Assembly: GCA_035496935.1 (NCBI GenBank)
Contig: DATJED010000003.1
Location: 62,001-126,000, forward strand
Direction: 5' to 3'
DNA length: 64,000 nucleotides
Source of the DNA: Pseudopedobacter sp035496935
GTDB taxonomy: Bacteria; Bacteroidota; Bacteroidia; Sphingobacteriales; Sphingobacteriaceae
The notes under the pieces were generated by a model, which had not been told where the DNA came from, made no database searches, and worked only from the letters and a program-made list of their open reading frames with translations. The translations under genes were made by a program, and so were the position numbers. Of the stretch, positions 61,717 to 64,000 are shown one piece after another. Each line of letters starts with the position of its first letter. Positions within the stretch are counted from its first letter, which is position 1.

Positions 61717-63342
61717 ATGAAAGCTAAAAATATATTTCTTGCAGCACTCTTTTTGGCAACCAGTTTAGGTATGTCAAGCTGCAAAGACGAACTAAAGGAA
61801 ATCAAAACGCTACAAACAGCAGCAGTTTTTTCTCCAACTGATTTAGATATCAGCATTGTAAACATCACTCAGGCTAAACTTAAATGGAATCAGATTGGCG
61901 CAGCTGATACTTATACGCTAGAGTTTTTTGATAATGCTGATCTAAATTTTGAAGGCGAGCCTTACAAAGTAATCGAAGGAATCAAGTTTTCGGAATTACC
62001 ATACACAGCCGAAGGGTTTGAAGGAAATACAACCTATTCAGTAAGATTAAAAGCTGTCGCAGATGGCTTGGAAGATTCTAAATATGTGAGTAAGACCTTT
62101 AAGACAGGGGTGGAGCAATTGTTCTTACCAATTTATTCTTCACAGATTACAGAGACAACTGCTTTGTTTAAATGGAAAGTGACGCCGGGAATAAGCAAAA
62201 TTGTGTTAACGCCAGTAGTCGGCGGTACACCAATTAATGTGCCTATTGATGCAACTGTGGCCACTGCAGGACAAATATTAGTCACTGGTTTAACCGAAAA
62301 TACAAATTATGAGGCTAAAATTTATTCAGGAACGGTATCTAGGGGTAAATTAGCGTTTACCACAGATGGAAAGGTTACGGCCACGTTAACTTTGAGTCCC
62401 GGTGATGACTTGGCGGCAGCTATTACCGCAGCAACAAATAATGCGGTTATTGCGCTACAGCCTGGTCTTTATGATTTAGCTTCGGCTGGTAATAATACAG
62501 ACATTGTAGGCAAAAGCATCACTATTAAATCCGTGTCTGGTAAGTATAGCGATACCAAAATAAACTTTAAACAGTTTAACATCAAAGGAAGTGGAGCAGG
62601 TGTTAAATTTGTGGGACTCGAGCTAGATGGAACAACTGTAGCCGATTACTTTATTAATATTGTTGGCTTAAATGCTGATGGGGATGCTGCTACGTTTAAA
62701 TCAATCGTCGTAGAAGATTGTAAAGTCCATTCAACGAAAAATTGTTTTATGAGAGCCAATAGAGGTGGCAACGCTGCGCATAAAATGGATGATATTAGAG
62801 TTGAAAACTCTATTCTCTACGACAATGGAATATCAACTTATAGTTATTTCATGTTGGACAAATCAGAGTTCAAAACGCTAAGTATCACCAATAGCACTAT
62901 TTTTAATTCGGCTCGTCAGCTTATTAGTTGGGCTACCAATTTTAATGCATCCCAGGTACCGGTTATTACTATTGATCATATAACCTTAAATGGTTTTGGT
63001 TCTGGTGGAAAGAATAATATTATTGTTGATGCCAACTCAAACGCAGTTACATTTACCATGCAAAATTCCATTATAGCAAACACGCCACGAGACGGACAAA
63101 CCGTTGGCACAAACGGTATTAAAGGTGGGGGTACATTAAAGTTCAATAACAACAACTACTTTAATCTGAATACAGGAGACGGAAATACCGTAGCGATTGG
63201 TAGCTCCGTAAGCATGGCAGATAATAAAACAGTTGATCTAGGCTGGACTACGGCAACAACAAGTTTCACATTGCCAACAAGCTCAGAACTGCGAACTGCC
63301 GGAACCCAAATGGATCCAATTGGTGACCCAAGATGGCACTAA
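61717..63342 (+). CDS. DUF4957/DUF5123-like surface lipoprotein with Fn3-like repeats and beta-helix
   Basis: The lipoprotein signal ends SSCKDEL (Cys near 22). Two Fn3-like modules (about 45-135 and 135-220) precede a right-handed beta-helix (NAVIALQPGLYDLASAG, SITIKSVSGKY, VEDCKVHSTKNCFMRAN, VENSILYDNG, NSIIANTPRDGQ). Such proteins are regular members of pectin PULs beside PL1 lyases and may bind or lyse pectin; no catalytic residues are assignable. 541 residues. A perfect hairpin separates it from the lyase gene. Confidence 0.8.
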   Translation: MKAKNIFLAALFLATSLGMSSCKDELKEIKTLQTAAVFSPTDLDISIVNITQAKLKWNQIGAADTYTLEFFDNADLNFEGEPYKVIEGIKFSELPYTAEGFEGNTTYSVRLKAVADGLEDSKYVSKTFKTGVEQLFLPIYSSQITETTALFKWKVTPGISKIVLTPVVGGTPINVPIDATVATAGQILVTGLTENTNYEAKIYSGTVSRGKLAFTTDGKVTATLTLSPGDDLAAAITAATNNAVIALQPGLYDLASAGNNTDIVGKSITIKSVSGKYSDTKINFKQFNIKGSGAGVKFVGLELDGTTVADYFINIVGLNADGDAATFKSIVVEDCKVHSTKNCFMRANRGGNAAHKMDDIRVENSILYDNGISTYSYFMLDKSEFKTLSITNSTIFNSARQLISWATNFNASQVPVITIDHITLNGFGSGGKNNIIVDANSNAVTFTMQNSIIANTPRDGQTVGTNGIKGGGTLKFNNNNYFNLNTGDGNTVAIGSSVSMADNKTVDLGWTTATTSFTLPTSSELRTAGTQMDPIGDPRWH

Positions 63343-63352
63343 AAAAGCTTAC

Positions 63353-63380
63353 AAGGCAATACTTTAAGTATTGCCTTTTT
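63353..63380 (+). terminator. Hairpin with T-run between DUF5123-like gene and pectate lyase
   Basis: AAGGCAATACTT (63353-63364) and AAGTATTGCCTT (63366-63377) form a 12-bp palindrome followed by Ts. Within the operon it could act as a partial terminator that lowers lyase expression relative to susCD. Confidence 0.75.
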
Positions 63381-63393
63381 TAATCGAAAATTT

Positions 63394-64000
63394 ATGGATG
63401 GAATAAAAATAAACATAGCGGTAATAATTTGCGTTAGCTTAGCTTTGATTAGCTATTCCTGCAAAAAATCGAAACACAATTCAGTAGAAAATCCAACACC
63501 TAATCCGCCGGTTACTGAAGAACCTACTAAACCTGTTCAGGTTGTAGAAACCGCCTATGCTTTTGCCGGGGCTGAAGGAGCTGGAAAGAACACTACCGGT
63601 GGCCGTGGAGGTAAAATTATCAAAGTTACCAATCTCAACGATTCTGGTATTGGAAGCTTAAGAGCTGCGGTAGAGGCTACCGGAGCAAGAATTGTTGTAT
63701 TTGAAGTTTCGGGAAACATCAAACTAAAAAGCAGGTTACAAATAAAGAACGCCAATATTACCATAGCAGGTCAAACCGCACCGGGTGACGGTATTTGCCT
63801 TCAAGATTATGATGTGATTGTAGAGGCCGACAATGTTATTATCCGTTTCATGCGTTTCCGTATGGGCGATTTAACTAAGACAGAAAGCGACGCTATCTGG
63901 GGAAGGTACCATTCAAAGATCATCATTGACCATTGTTCCATGAGCTGGTCAACTGATGAGTGTGTATCATTTTATGCCAATGAAAATTTTACCCTGCAGT
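63394..64000 (+). CDS. Pectate lyase family protein (PL1-like), 3' end outside window
   Basis: ATG 63394 opens a frame that is still open at base 64000 (about 202 residues seen). A lipoprotein signal (SLALISYSC, Cys near 23) and a Pro/Glu linker lead into AFAGAEGAGKNTTGGRGGKIIKVTNLNDSGIGSLRAAV, the standard opening of Bacteroidota PL1 pectate lyases, then TIAGQTAPGDGICLQ, IIRFMRFRMGD and IIDHCSMSWSTDE, which include family-typical metal-binding-region residues. It would cleave polygalacturonate by beta-elimination at the cell surface. The catalytic arginine region is beyond the edge. Confidence 0.85.
   Translation, partial: MDGIKINIAVIICVSLALISYSCKKSKHNSVENPTPNPPVTEEPTKPVQVVETAYAFAGAEGAGKNTTGGRGGKIIKVTNLNDSGIGSLRAAVEATGARIVVFEVSGNIKLKSRLQIKNANITIAGQTAPGDGICLQDYDVIVEADNVIIRFMRFRMGDLTKTESDAIWGRYHSKIIIDHCSMSWSTDECVSFYANENFTLQ

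Noticed and set aside
1..64000. tRNA, rRNA, CRISPR, transposase or prophage genes
   Set aside because: I scanned the gaps for tRNA-like arms, regularly spaced repeats and transposase or integrase motifs and found none; small structured RNAs cannot be excluded by eye.

Overview
The window is a protein-coding-dense, AT-rich stretch of a Bacteroidota chromosome, most likely from the Sphingobacteriaceae (Pedobacter-like). Evidence for this includes SusC/SusD pairs, TAnnTTTG-type -7 promoter boxes with upstream TTTG boxes, a YYY/LuxR hybrid PUL regulator, a short NuoG, a DUF6427/CoaX/LptC neighbourhood, and lipoprotein-rich secreted enzymes. I see no rRNA, tRNA, CRISPR array, transposase or prophage genes.

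Layout. (1) 1-6.8 kb, housekeeping: a DUF6427-like membrane protein cut by the left edge, purQ, coaX, an outer-membrane barrel, lptC, convergent dapF, and an HtrA/DegP protease with its own promoter and terminator. (2) 7.2-10.8 kb: the sdhCAB (complex II) operon, followed by an isopenicillin-N-synthase-like dioxygenase. (3) 12.1-25.7 kb: a complete 14-gene complex I operon, nuoA-N. It is interrupted between nuoF and nuoG by a four-helix-bundle gene and between nuoH and nuoI by an extragenic palindrome. (4) 25.8-32.1 kb: dedA, ppa, a CNNM/CorC-type protein, rsmE, a DUF4159 protein, dnaG and yraN. (5) 32.2-34.9 kb: divergent dacB (PBP4-like) and an aspartyl protease/PDZ protein.

(6) 34.9-46.9 kb: a polysaccharide utilisation locus (PUL) read mostly on the minus strand, susC-susD-(GDPD::GH16)-GH3, with a divergent membrane-spanning YYY/LuxR regulator. 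The laminarinase-type GH16 and the GH3 beta-glucosidase suggest a beta-1,3-glucan (laminarin-like) substrate. The fused phosphodiesterase domain hints at glycerophosphate-decorated glucans. (7) 46.9-52.1 kb: accessory membrane and surface genes (TonB-C-domain protein, barrel protein, double FAS1 lipoprotein), a YqhD-type alcohol dehydrogenase and a small membrane protein. (8) 52.1-55.3 kb: trpE-trpG-trpC behind a trp attenuator with a WWW leader peptide; trpD is not between trpG and trpC. (9) 55.4-64 kb: a second PUL with a divergent LacI regulator, a candidate operator, susC, susD, a DUF4957/DUF5123-like beta-helix lipoprotein and a PL1-type pectate lyase cut by the right edge. This points to pectin/homogalacturonan use.

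The most interesting signals are the GDPD-GH16 fusion, the near-leaderless trp leader peptide and attenuator, perfect palindromes placed inside both PUL operons ahead of the enzyme genes, TACTACA repeats in the divergent PUL promoter region, and several families of small dispersed repeats lodged in operon gaps (sdh, nuo, trp, rsmE-DUF4159) and at convergent gene ends.
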